Of a stretch of DNA of 35,017 nt, positions 8,127-15,113 are shown in pieces; position 1 is the stretch's first letter; each line of letters starts with the position of its first letter. The position numbers and the translations under genes are program-made. The notes under the pieces are model-generated. The model was not told the DNA's origin, made no database searches, and was given only the letters and a program-made list of their open reading frames with translations. The DNA is from an uncultured Victivallis sp. (lineage in GTDB: Bacteria; Verrucomicrobiota; Lentisphaeria; Victivallales; Victivallaceae), in assembly GCA_944389935.1 (NCBI GenBank), contig CALXOE010000044.1, forward strand, positions 1 through 35,017. The letters are read 5' to 3'.

Positions 8127-9506
8127 TCAGAACCATTCGGGCGGCAGGTGATCGCGTTCCGCTTCGAGCAGTTCGTTCATGATGTTCTTCGCATCGCCGA
8201 GGTTGTTGACGATCGGGTCGGTTGCGAGCGCGAGCAGAAGTTTCCTCCGGTCGTGGGAAACGGCGGCTTCGGCGGTGAGCTCGTGCGTGTCGAGAACCTG
8301 CTGGGTCAGTCCGAGGAGTCCGCGCGGCATGGCTCCGACCGGGAGCGGGCGCGGACCGTGTTCGAGGTCGAGCTCGCAGCGCAGTTCGAGGAACGCATCG
8401 GCGGGGAGATTCGTGACCGCGCCGCGATTCGGGGAGTTGATGTAGAACTTTTTGCCGAGATGCCCCCACATCGATTCGATGATGTCGGTCGCATGGTCGC
8501 CGCGCCCGGATTCAAAGAGGGTGGAGATCGGAGTTTCGCCGGTCGCGAGTTTGCGGGTTTTCTCCCATGCGGCGGCCATTTCGTCGGCGCGGTTGTAGCC
8601 GTCGAAACAGATGATCGGTTCGGGGGTGACCGGCGTGACGCCGTATCCCTGGAAGAACGGCACATACTCTTTTGTATGGCTGGCTGCGGTCGGAAATGCT
8701 CCGTAGAGCTCCATGAGAGCGAGTTCATAGTTCGCATTGAGACGCGGTTTCGCCTTGGTCGAGGGGGCGCGGTCATATTCGTGGCGCGCGGCCTCGCGGG
8801 TTTTTTCGAGCAGAAGCGGCATGAGATCGCGGCCGTCGAAGCGGCATTCGAGAATCCAGGTGCAGTGGTTGACGCCGGCGATCTTGAGGTCGAATTTCGC
8901 ATCGATTTCGGGAGTGAATTCCGCGTCGGACCCGATGATGCCGAGTTTGCGCAGATACATTGCGCGGACGTAGGGCTCATGATTGCCGTCGCAGAGCGCG
9001 AAGCTGCGGACACCGGGGGCGTAGCGCATGAGTCCGATGCCGAGGGTCGAAGTCGGATTCACGAAGTTGATGAGCCAGGCGTTCGGGGCGAGGCGGCGGA
9101 CGTCCTCGGCGATGCGCAGCACTTCCGGCAGTTCGCGGAGGGCGCGGAAGATGCCTCCCGGACCGATCGTATCGCTCGAGCACATCGTGACGCCATATTT
9201 GCGCGAGATGCGCGTGTCGAGTTCACGGTAGTAGGCGTTGCGGAATGAGAACGAGAGGACGACGAAGTCGGCATCTTTCATGACGGCGGTGCGGTCGGTT
9301 GAGCTGAGAATGTCGAGTTTGACGCCGGTGTGGGCTCTGGCCCGTTCGGCGATGGCGGTCATGGTTTCGAGCACGGCCGGATCGGTATCGACCAGCGCGA
9401 GGGTGCCGCCGTTCAGGACGGGGCTGTGGATCATGTTGTAGATGACCGGCTTGCCGAAGAAATAGCTTCCGGCGCCGATCACGACGACTTTGGGTTTGCC
9501 TGTCAT
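8127..9506 (-). CDS. Glycoside hydrolase family 4 enzyme (NAD+/metal-dependent; alpha-glucosidase/galactosidase type)
   Basis: Protein of 459 residues, normal for GH4; ATG at 9506 with AGGAGGC upstream. The N-terminal Rossmann motif is VVVIGAGSYFFGKP (residues ~7-20). VNPTSTLGIGLMRY and LCDGNHE (Cys172) followed by GVNHCTW (His214) correspond to the conserved GH4 loops carrying the Cys and His ligands of the catalytic divalent metal. GH4 enzymes hydrolyse glycosides by oxidation at C3 and elimination, using NAD+ and usually Mn2+, in the cytoplasm. The exact substrate (alpha-glucoside, alpha-galactoside or glucuronide) cannot be read. It is divergent from an AraC regulator over overlapping promoters, so that regulator very likely controls it. 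Confidence 0.92.
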   Translation of the reverse strand: MTGKPKVVVIGAGSYFFGKPVIYNMIHSPVLNGGTLALVDTDPAVLETMTAIAERARAHTGVKLDILSSTDRTAVMKDADFVVLSFSFRNAYYRELDTRISRKYGVTMCSSDTIGPGGIFRALRELPEVLRIAEDVRRLAPNAWLINFVNPTSTLGIGLMRYAPGVRSFALCDGNHEPYVRAMYLRKLGIIGSDAEFTPEIDAKFDLKIAGVNHCTWILECRFDGRDLMPLLLEKTREAARHEYDRAPSTKAKPRLNANYELALMELYGAFPTAASHTKEYVPFFQGYGVTPVTPEPIICFDGYNRADEMAAAWEKTRKLATGETPISTLFESGRGDHATDIIESMWGHLGKKFYINSPNRGAVTNLPADAFLELRCELDLEHGPRPLPVGAMPRGLLGLTQQVLDTHELTAEAAVSHDRRKLLLALATDPIVNNLGDAKNIMNELLEAERDHLPPEWF

Positions 9507-9532
9507 GGGAATGCCTCCTGGTTTTGCTTATC

Positions 9533-9561
9533 ATTATACCCCGGTCCGGTTGCATTTCAAA
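9533..9561 (-). promoter_or_regulatory. Promoter of the GH4 gene
   Basis: On the minus strand, TTTGAA (9561-9556) and a perfect TATAAT (9538-9533) with a 17-base spacer, 27 bases before the GH4 ATG. Confidence 0.75.
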
Positions 9562-9578
9562 GAGGAACGATGTATTTT
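9550..9578 (+). promoter_or_regulatory. Promoter of the AraC-family gene
   Basis: TTGCAT (9550-9555), 17 bases, TATTTT (9573-9578). Its -35 region lies immediately beside and within the span of the divergent GH4 promoter, so one bound regulator could affect both. Confidence 0.6.
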
Positions 9579-9619
9579 ATCGGGTAATTTTGTCGCAGAC
9601 ACGGGAGGAGTCGGGAAAT

Positions 9620-10423
9620 ATGATTGAAGCGCTGTACCGTCCGACGCTGAACGGTTCGATTCCGGCGCCGTTGCGGGCGCGTTCGGCGGGACACTACCGG
9701 GTGAGCCGCCTGTGGCGGGAGGAGCCGAAGCGGAAGATGTTTCTGGAACTTTTCTGGGGGGTCTCGGGGGAGGGGGATTTCGTCGCGGAAAACGGGAGTG
9801 AATGGACGCTGCATCCGGGGGAGGTGGCGTTTTACTTTCCCGGGGACACGCACCGGATTTCGGCGCGCAGTGCGCAGTGGGAATATTACTGGCTCACCTG
9901 CGACGGGGAACACCTGGACGAAGTGATTGCGGCATTCCGTCTCGACCGCCGCCCGGTTGCCGCGGGACGCTGTCCGCATGAGCTGTTTGCGCGGCTCGGG
10001 CGGGAGCTGCGCGATTTGACGGCGGCGGGGGAGTTCCGGGCGGGGGCGACGGCGTATGAGATCATTTCGCTGGCGTGCATCCGGGGAGGAGCGGAAGAGT
10101 GCGAACCTCTGGTGGAGACGTTTCGTGCGCTGGTGGAGGAGCAATTCGAGGATGCGGATCTTTCGGTCGGCGGGATCGCTGCGGAACTCGGGGTGCACCG
10201 TTCGACGCTGGCGCGGCTTGTGCGGCGTCAGACCGGGATTTCGCCTGAAGACTACCTGATCTCGCGCCGGGTGCAGGAGGCGGCGAAACTTCTGGCCGGG
10301 ACGCGGCTTTCGGTCAAGGAGATTGCGGCGCAGTGCGGATTCCCCGATCCGAACTATCTGGCGAAAGTCATGCGGAAACGGCTCGGACACTCGCCCTCGG
10401 AACTGCGCCTTGCGGGGCGGTGA
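9620..10423 (+). CDS. AraC-family transcriptional regulator with cupin sensor domain
   Basis: Protein of 267 residues from ATG 9620, with GGGAGGAG upstream. The N-terminal ~100 residues form a cupin-type sugar-sensing domain (WTLHPGEVAFYFPGDTHRIS). The C-terminal ~100 residues hold two helix-turn-helices: LSVGGIAAELGVHRSTLARL and LSVKEIAAQCGFPDPNYLAK, the second followed by RKRLGHSPSELR, which matches the AraC signature. It is cytoplasmic and binds DNA. Its position opposite the GH4 gene, 113 bases away with interleaved promoters, marks it as the likely activator of GH4 in response to a sugar. Confidence 0.9.
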   Translation: MIEALYRPTLNGSIPAPLRARSAGHYRVSRLWREEPKRKMFLELFWGVSGEGDFVAENGSEWTLHPGEVAFYFPGDTHRISARSAQWEYYWLTCDGEHLDEVIAAFRLDRRPVAAGRCPHELFARLGRELRDLTAAGEFRAGATAYEIISLACIRGGAEECEPLVETFRALVEEQFEDADLSVGGIAAELGVHRSTLARLVRRQTGISPEDYLISRRVQEAAKLLAGTRLSVKEIAAQCGFPDPNYLAKVMRKRLGHSPSELRLAGR

Positions 10424-10429
10424 TCGGGC

Positions 10430-11239
10430 TCAGGCGAGGTTGATGCGTTCGACGCGGCCGGGGGCGCGGCCGAGGAAACGGGTTGCGTGGCGGTGGAACT
10501 CCGAGGGGAGGTCGGTCACGAAACAGCCGAAAGAGGGGGTATTCCCCGGATGTGCGGCGATGTGGTGTTCGCAGAGGAACTCCGCCGTGTATCTGGCGCA
10601 GGCGGTGGCGCTGTCGAGAATCTGCACCTTGCCGGAGAAATAGTCGTTCAGCGCTTCGATGAAGAGCGGGTAGTGGGTACACCCGAGCAACAGTGCGTCG
10701 GGCGGATCTTGCCGGAGTTTCGCCAGATAGAGGTCGAATACGGCCGGGACGATAGGTCCTGAGGTCACGCCCTCTTCGGCGAGCGGGACGAGCAGCGGGC
10801 AGGCGATGCTTTCGACCCGGATCGAGCAGTTGGCGGCGTGGATTCCGCGCCGGTATGCGTCGCTGTTGACGGTGGCGCGGGTGCCGATGACGGCGACGCG
10901 CTCGGCTCCGGAGTCGATGACGGCGCGGACGCCGGAGTCGATGACGCCGAGGATGATCTGGTCGGAATAATCCCGCTTGAGTGAATCGAGCGCGACGGCC
11001 GAGACGGTATTGCAGGCGGCGATGACGAGTTTTACGCCGCGGGAGAGCATGAATTCGACGTCCTGATGGGCGAAGTGGATGATTGCATCGACCGATTTAT
11101 CGCCGTAGGGAACGCGGGCGGTGTCGCCGAGGTAGGCGACGGCTTCACCGGGCAGTTTGTGCTGCAGAGCGGCGGCGACGGTCAGCCCGCCCAGGCCGGA
11201 ATCGAAAATGCCGATGGGGCGGTTGTCGAATGGTTTCAT
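10430..11239 (-). CDS. murI: Glutamate racemase
   Basis: Makes D-glutamate from L-glutamate for peptidoglycan. Protein of 269 residues; the ATG at 11239 (MKPFDNRPIGIFDSGLGG) with AGGAGA upstream is preferred over the in-frame ATG at 11278, which lies at the edge of the promoter. Motifs: IGIFDSGLGGLTV (residues 9-21), DTARVPYG (39-46), the catalytic Cys76 in AACNTVSA and Cys187 in LLGCTHYPL, the second base. The family length is normal. It ends six bases from the convergent AraC gene and is divergent from the B12 operon, whose promoter lies back to back with its own. A housekeeping gene with no evident functional link to its neighbours. Confidence 0.96.
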   Translation of the reverse strand: MKPFDNRPIGIFDSGLGGLTVAAALQHKLPGEAVAYLGDTARVPYGDKSVDAIIHFAHQDVEFMLSRGVKLVIAACNTVSAVALDSLKRDYSDQIILGVIDSGVRAVIDSGAERVAVIGTRATVNSDAYRRGIHAANCSIRVESIACPLLVPLAEEGVTSGPIVPAVFDLYLAKLRQDPPDALLLGCTHYPLFIEALNDYFSGKVQILDSATACARYTAEFLCEHHIAAHPGNTPSFGCFVTDLPSEFHRHATRFLGRAPGRVERINLA

Positions 11240-11266
11240 CACTGGGGTTCTCTCCTGTATCCGGCT

Positions 11267-11294
11267 AATATAGCGCACAATTCCATTCTTTCAA
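11267..11294 (-). promoter_or_regulatory. Promoter of murI
   Basis: On the minus strand, TTGAAA (11294-11289) and TATATT (11272-11267) with a 16-base spacer, 27 bases before the murI ATG. Confidence 0.7.
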
Positions 11295-11306
11295 GGGGGA
11301 TTTCTC

Positions 11307-11335
11307 TTGAAAACGGGGGGAGGCAACATTATAGT
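11307..11335 (+). promoter_or_regulatory. Promoter of the cobalamin operon
   Basis: TTGAAA (11307-11312), 17 bases, TATAGT (11330-11335). The expected start of transcription, about 11341-11343, lies only a few bases before the first stem of the cobalamin riboswitch, which supports both calls. Confidence 0.82.
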
Positions 11336-11344
11336 AATGCGTCG

Positions 11345-11456
11345 TCGATCGCGGACACGGTGAATCATGGTGAAATTCCGTGGCTGTCGCGCAACCGTCA
11401 TAGTCGGATCCCGTCGCGATCGAAACGGAATCAACTTGTGCGCGTAACACAAAGGA
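11345..11456 (+). ncRNA. Cobalamin riboswitch (compact form) with SD-sequestering hairpin
   Basis: A 9-bp closing stem pairs TCGATCGCG (11345-11353) with CGCGATCGA (11415-11423). Inside are the conserved cobalamin-aptamer blocks in order: GGTGAA (11359-11364), GGTGAAATTCC (11369-11379), GCTGTCGCGCAACCGTCA (11383-11400), and a B12-box-like AGTCGGATCCCGTC (11402-11415). Downstream, TTGTG (11436-11440) and CACAA (11448-11452) form a small hairpin with loop CGCGTAA. Its CGCG can pair with the CGCG in the aptamer loop at 11388-11391, which is the known kissing-loop arrangement. The 3' arm of this hairpin runs into AAAGGA (11451-11456), the Shine-Dalgarno of the ATG at 11467. Expected effect: bound cobalamin stabilises the kissing loop and represses translation. 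The aptamer is short (79 nt), lacking large peripheral domains, as in class II cobalamin riboswitches. Confidence 0.87.
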
Positions 11457-11466
11457 CAGAAAAGAG

Positions 11467-12747
11467 ATGCACACTGATCACTCCCTTGTTCCCTGTTTTC
11501 GGGAAACTCTTCCGGCCGAATTATGTCTGAGTCCCATTTCCTTTTGCAGCCCGGTCTGCGCTCAGCCTGCAGAAGATGAGTCCGGAGGGGAAACGCTGCT
11601 CCGGCGCGATTTCGCCGCGCAACCCATTTCTGCGCCCGGCAGAACAAGAGAGGGGTTCGGGGGAGAGAAAGCGGCTCGCAAGAGCGCGTCTCTCCCCGTA
11701 CCAATCAACCATCAAACAACCCATCAGCCGATCATCGCCGCGCAACAGAGTCTCCGCTCGGCAAGCGGCTCTTTCTCCCCGCACCGGCCGACCGCAGCCG
11801 AGTCCGAGTCCGACTCCGACCCGTACGCGGCACCGGCACCTTGCCGGCCGCAGGGGGTGCGGGGGGCGGCGGACACGCCCCCAGCCACCCACGGCCCTGC
11901 GGCGCTCAAAGCCCACGGCCAGGAGGCGAGAAAGGCGGCGTTCACGCTCATCGAGCTCCTCGTAATGATTGCGATCATTGCGATACTGGCGGGGATGCTG
12001 CTGCCGGCGCTGAATCAGGCGCGGGAGCGGGCGAGGGGGAGCAGCTGCCTCGGCAACCTGCGGCAGATCGGGGCGGCGAATCAGATGTATGCGAATGACA
12101 ACGATGACATGTTCGTCATTTACTGCAACGACAGCAGTTCGACGAATGCGAAGAATGCGGATTACTGGCTGGGGCATCTCGGGGCGGAGAATTACGATTT
12201 GACGCGGAGCAATCTTCTGGGGGAGTATTACGGGGATTCGCCGCGGGTGATGGTTTGTCCGGGAGTGGTGCTCAAGAGCAAGCAGGGAAACAACGGCAGC
12301 GGGGATGAGCTGACCGGCGATCTGACCGATCTGGCGGGTGGCGGCGGTTACGGATATAACGGGAACTGGCTCGGGCAGTATGTGCTGAACAATGTGCGTT
12401 ACAACTTCAAGCGGAGTCGGATGAGGCATACTTCCGACACGGTGGCATTTGCGGACTGTGCGCGTTCGGCGATGGGGTCGAGGAGCTATAATCCGGTGCG
12501 GGTGACGCCGCTGCTGTATTGCAAACAGAAGCCGGACGGGAGCCGATATGATTCCGAGGCGAGTGGGACGACCCATTTTCGACACGGAAAGATGGCGAAT
12601 ATCAGCTGGGTGGACGGGCACGCGAGCACGGAGCATCCGGGATCGATCAACGACGACAGCGCCGCGCAGGCCGAGCTGGTCGGTTATGTCGGCGCCCTGA
12701 ACCGGGATTTGTACAATCCGATGCGCGACAGGGATGAACTGGAGTGA
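11467..12747 (+). CDS. Pseudopilin-like H-X9-DG protein with a 158-residue leader; first gene of the B12-riboswitch operon
   Basis: Protein of 426 residues. The start at ATG 11467 is chosen because AAAGGA lies ten bases upstream and is the site controlled by the riboswitch. Residues 1-158 are a Pro/Ser/Ala/Arg-rich low-complexity leader. Residue 159 begins the prepilin core [16 protein letters not shown] with Glu at +5, then [21 protein letters not shown]. The C-terminal [15 protein letters not shown] (His373) is a perfect H-X9-DG motif. Proteins of this family are handled by prepilin peptidase and exposed outside the inner membrane; their roles are unknown. The long leader is abnormal, since prepilin leaders are usually below ~30 residues; a GTG at 11857 gives a shorter form but has no good RBS. 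The next gene starts 7 bases after the stop. Being first under a cobalamin riboswitch suggests a role in B12 acquisition (inference). Confidence 0.75.
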   Translation: MHTDHSLVPCFRETLPAELCLSPISFCSPVCAQPAEDESGGETLLRRDFAAQPISAPGRTREGFGGEKAARKSASLPVPINHQTTHQPIIAAQQSLRSASGSFSPHRPTAAESESDSDPYAAPAPCRPQGVRGAADTPPATHGPAALKAHGQEARKAAFTLIELLVMIAIIAILAGMLLPALNQARERARGSSCLGNLRQIGAANQMYANDNDDMFVIYCNDSSSTNAKNADYWLGHLGAENYDLTRSNLLGEYYGDSPRVMVCPGVVLKSKQGNNGSGDELTGDLTDLAGGGGYGYNGNWLGQYVLNNVRYNFKRSRMRHTSDTVAFADCARSAMGSRSYNPVRVTPLLYCKQKPDGSRYDSEASGTTHFRHGKMANISWVDGHASTEHPGSINDDSAAQAELVGYVGALNRDLYNPMRDRDELE

Positions 12748-12754
12748 TCGAACG

Positions 12755-13180
12755 ATGAAAAAGCTCTGGATCGTTGTGGCAGTGCTGCTGGCAGCTGGCG
12801 GCGGAGTCTGGTTCGTTGGTTCGCGGGGGAGTGTTCCGGCCGCGGCGGAGAGCCGGGAGGCGCCGGCAGCGGAAGCCGCGGCTGCGGCGGAGTTCGTGAC
12901 GGAATTCCGGGCGTTGCTGGCGGCGGGTGAGACGAAGAAAGCGGAGAGTCTCTGCGACAATCCGCGGGCGGAAGGTTTGCGCGAACAGTTTGAACTGCTG
13001 TGCCAGGTCGACTGGTCGGAGAAGCCGGAGCGGGTGGAGTTCCGGACGGCCCGCGATAACAGCTGGTCGCTCTACTATCCGGTGGCGAGCGGCGGCCCGG
13101 TGCAGATCGTGCTCCGGCGCAGGGAGGATGGTTCGTTCCGTTTCAAACGGGTTTACTGCCCAGCGGGGGAGAACGAATGA
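12755..13180 (+). CDS. Small membrane-anchored protein of unknown function in the B12 operon
   Basis: Protein of 141 residues. The ATG at 12755 has GGAG ten bases upstream; an in-frame ATG at 12734 would overlap the preceding gene. MKKLWIVVAVLLAAGGGVWF is an N-terminal membrane helix or uncleaved signal. An Ala/Glu-rich linker follows (~residues 30-48), then a ~90-residue extracytoplasmic domain with a helical part (FVTEFRALLAAGETKKAESL) and a beta part ending in FKRVYCPAGENE. Three Cys (in SLCDNP, LLCQVD, VYCPAG) are visible. I do not recognise a family. It sits 7 bases after the pseudopilin and its stop overlaps the start of the ABC substrate-binding protein, so all three are probably made together. 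A partner in passing a ligand to the importer is possible; no motif proves it. Confidence 0.7.
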   Translation: MKKLWIVVAVLLAAGGGVWFVGSRGSVPAAAESREAPAAEAAAAAEFVTEFRALLAAGETKKAESLCDNPRAEGLREQFELLCQVDWSEKPERVEFRTARDNSWSLYYPVASGGPVQIVLRRREDGSFRFKRVYCPAGENE

Positions 13181-14118
13181 GAAAATGGTTCATCACGTGG
13201 CTGCTGGTCGGTATGGCCGGGACGGTTTCCGCGGAGATCGTCTCGGAGGGGGCGGAGTCGATCCGTTTCCGCCAGCCGGACGGAGTGGTGGTGGACGTGC
13301 GCCGGAAGCCGGAGCGGACGGTGATCGGGATCGGTTCACTGGTCGAGCTCTGGTATCTGGCAGGAGGAACGGCGGTCGGGATTCCGGGGGTGCGCAGTGA
13401 GGAGACGCTGCCGGAAGCGGCGCGGAAACTGCCGAAGATCGGCGGGACGTTCGTCACGAATCCGGAGCTGGTCATGTCGCTGCGGCCCGATCTGCTGCTC
13501 TACCCGTTCCGCCACGGGCGGTGCCGGGCGCTGGCGGAACAGATGCGGAACACGGGAGTTCCAACGCTCGGAGTGGATTATGACAACTACACGGATTTCG
13601 CGGGTCTGTTCGACTTCTTCTGCCGGTTGAACGGGAGTACGATCGAGCAGAATCCCGAGGCGGCGCGGATCACGCGGGAGGTGGATGCGATCTGCCGGAG
13701 CGTGAAGCATTATCCCGCGCCGAGGGTGGCGATCGTGTTTGCCGCGACGGCGGGCTTCAAGCTCGAGGGGGAGAAGTCGAATACGGGAACCATTGCGAAG
13801 ATGCTGGGCGCGAAGAACATCGCCGTAGTCGAAGAGGGGCGTCGAATTACATTCAGCTACGAACGGCTGTTGATGGAGAATCCGGATGTGATCTGCATTG
13901 TGACGATGGGGGAGGTCAATTCTCTGAGGGAGAAGTTCCGGCGGGAAATCATGTCGCAGGCGGCCTGGCGCGAGCTGCGCGCTGCGAAGAGCGGGCGGGT
14001 TCATTTTCTGCCGTCAAATTTGTATTTATATCTGCCGGGACGGCATTTTCCGGAGGCGTTCCGCCACATGGCGAAGCTGCTCTACCCGGAGTGGCGGGAG
14101 GAGGAGGCGGAACGGTGA
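13177..14118 (+). CDS. btuF: ABC transporter substrate-binding protein, BtuF/FecB-like
   Basis: Protein of 313 residues, with a signal peptide MRKWFITWLLVGMAGTVSA (cleavage near residue 19-20). The body matches the periplasmic helical-backbone binding fold (PF01497): KPERTVIGIGSLVELWYLAG, GVRSEETLPEAARKLPKIGG, TNPELVMSLRPDLLLYP, a long helix before RVAIVFAATAGF, then TIAKMLGAKNIAV and MENPDVICIV. Such proteins capture corrinoids or ferric siderophores and deliver them to a BtuC/FecD permease. The ATG overlaps the preceding stop (ATGA), and its own stop overlaps the permease GTG. Lying in a riboswitch-controlled cobalamin operon, a corrinoid ligand is most likely, hence the tentative symbol; iron or cobalt chelates are the alternatives. 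Confidence 0.82.
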   Translation: MRKWFITWLLVGMAGTVSAEIVSEGAESIRFRQPDGVVVDVRRKPERTVIGIGSLVELWYLAGGTAVGIPGVRSEETLPEAARKLPKIGGTFVTNPELVMSLRPDLLLYPFRHGRCRALAEQMRNTGVPTLGVDYDNYTDFAGLFDFFCRLNGSTIEQNPEAARITREVDAICRSVKHYPAPRVAIVFAATAGFKLEGEKSNTGTIAKMLGAKNIAVVEEGRRITFSYERLLMENPDVICIVTMGEVNSLREKFRREIMSQAAWRELRAAKSGRVHFLPSNLYLYLPGRHFPEAFRHMAKLLYPEWREEEAER

Positions 14119-15113
14119 AAGCGTTGCGGACGAATTCCGGGCGGCTGGTGGTGGTGGTTTTTCTTGCGCTGCTGCTGGTCGGGGCGATGCTGCTGAGTCT
14201 GCGGTTCGGGGCGCTGAAACTTTCGTTCGGCGAGATTCTCGAGACGTTGTTTCAGCGACGGGACGGGATCGATTATCAGATTGTGTTCAACATCCGGCTG
14301 CCGCGGGTGCTGCTCGGGGCGATGGTCGGCGCGAGTCTGGCGGTGGCGGGGACGATTCTGCAGGGGGTCATGCGCAACCCGCTCGCGTCGCCGGGGATCA
14401 TCGGGGTATCAGCCGGTGGGGGGCTTGCGGGGATTCTCGTGATGCTGGCGCTGCCGCAGTTCGGGGCGTTTCTGGTTCCGGCGGCGTTCTGCGGGTCGCT
14501 CGGGACGGCGGTACTGGTTTACCTGCTGGCGTGGCGGCGCGGGGTGAATCCGGTGCGGCTGATTCTGGCGGGGGTAGCGGTCTCCTCGATGCTCGGGGCG
14601 TTCAGCAGTACGATTCTGCTGTTGAATGCGGAGCAGGCGGGAGGTGTGCTTGACTTCACGATCGGGTCGCTGGCGACGCGAAGCTGGCCGCAGATCCGGC
14701 AGGCCGGTCCGTATATGGCTGCGGGGCTGGCTGCGGCGCTGTTTTTGAGCAGGAGATTGAACATTCTTGCGCTCGGGGACGAGGTTGCGGCCGGACTCGG
14801 AATCCGGGTGGAGCGGACGCGGTTGCTGCTGCTGACGTCGGCGGCGCTGCTGGCGGCGTCGGCGGTGAGCGTGGCGGGGCTGCTCGGGTTTGTCGGGTTG
14901 ATCGCGCCGCACATTGTACGGATTGTGATCGGGACGGACAACCGGTTTCTGGTGCCGGGGTCGGCGCTGTTCGGTGCGGCGATGGTGGTCGGGTGCGACA
15001 CGGCCGGGCGCATGGTGATGGAACCGTCGGAGCTGCCGGCGGGGGTGATCATGTCGCTTCTGGGGCCGCCTTTCTTCCTCTGGCTTTTGAGGAGGCACAG
15101 TTATGAGGCTTGA
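14115..15113 (+). CDS. btuC: ABC transporter permease, BtuC/FecCD family
   Basis: Protein of 332 residues starting at GTG 14115, which overlaps the upstream stop and has AGGAGG at its back (14098-14106); the longer frame from 14091 starts within that RBS. About ten transmembrane helices are visible. Family hallmarks: NIRLPRVLLGAMVGASLAVAG with ILQGVMRNPLASPGIIGVSA right after, LGDEVAAGLGIRVERTR near residue 220, and GLLGFVGLIAPHIVRIVIG, the cytoplasmic coupling region. It forms the homodimeric channel of a type II importer in the inner membrane. The ATPase gene overlaps its 3' end by 11 bases. Substrate inferred from the operon. Confidence 0.88.
   Translation: MKALRTNSGRLVVVVFLALLLVGAMLLSLRFGALKLSFGEILETLFQRRDGIDYQIVFNIRLPRVLLGAMVGASLAVAGTILQGVMRNPLASPGIIGVSAGGGLAGILVMLALPQFGAFLVPAAFCGSLGTAVLVYLLAWRRGVNPVRLILAGVAVSSMLGAFSSTILLLNAEQAGGVLDFTIGSLATRSWPQIRQAGPYMAAGLAAALFLSRRLNILALGDEVAAGLGIRVERTRLLLLTSAALLAASAVSVAGLLGFVGLIAPHIVRIVIGTDNRFLVPGSALFGAAMVVGCDTAGRMVMEPSELPAGVIMSLLGPPFFLWLLRRHSYEA

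Noticed and set aside
7455..9248. Long plus-strand open frame spanning the MFS end and the GH4 gene
   Set aside because: It crosses a bidirectional terminator and runs antisense to a clear GH4 gene.
11800..11825. Short GAGTCCGA/CTCCGA repeats as a CRISPR or satellite array
   Set aside because: Only a few six-base units without spacers; it fits low-complexity coding or leader sequence.
11521..12960. Long minus-strand open frame opposite the pseudopilin
   Set aside because: It mirrors GC-rich coding sequence, has no RBS-supported start and no family resemblance; the plus strand has the prepilin signal and H-X9-DG motif.
12755..13180. Idea that the small protein is the missing cobaltochelatase (CbiX-short)
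   Set aside because: It has a membrane helix, a low-complexity linker and no conserved metal-binding His motifs of CbiX; its size alone is not evidence.
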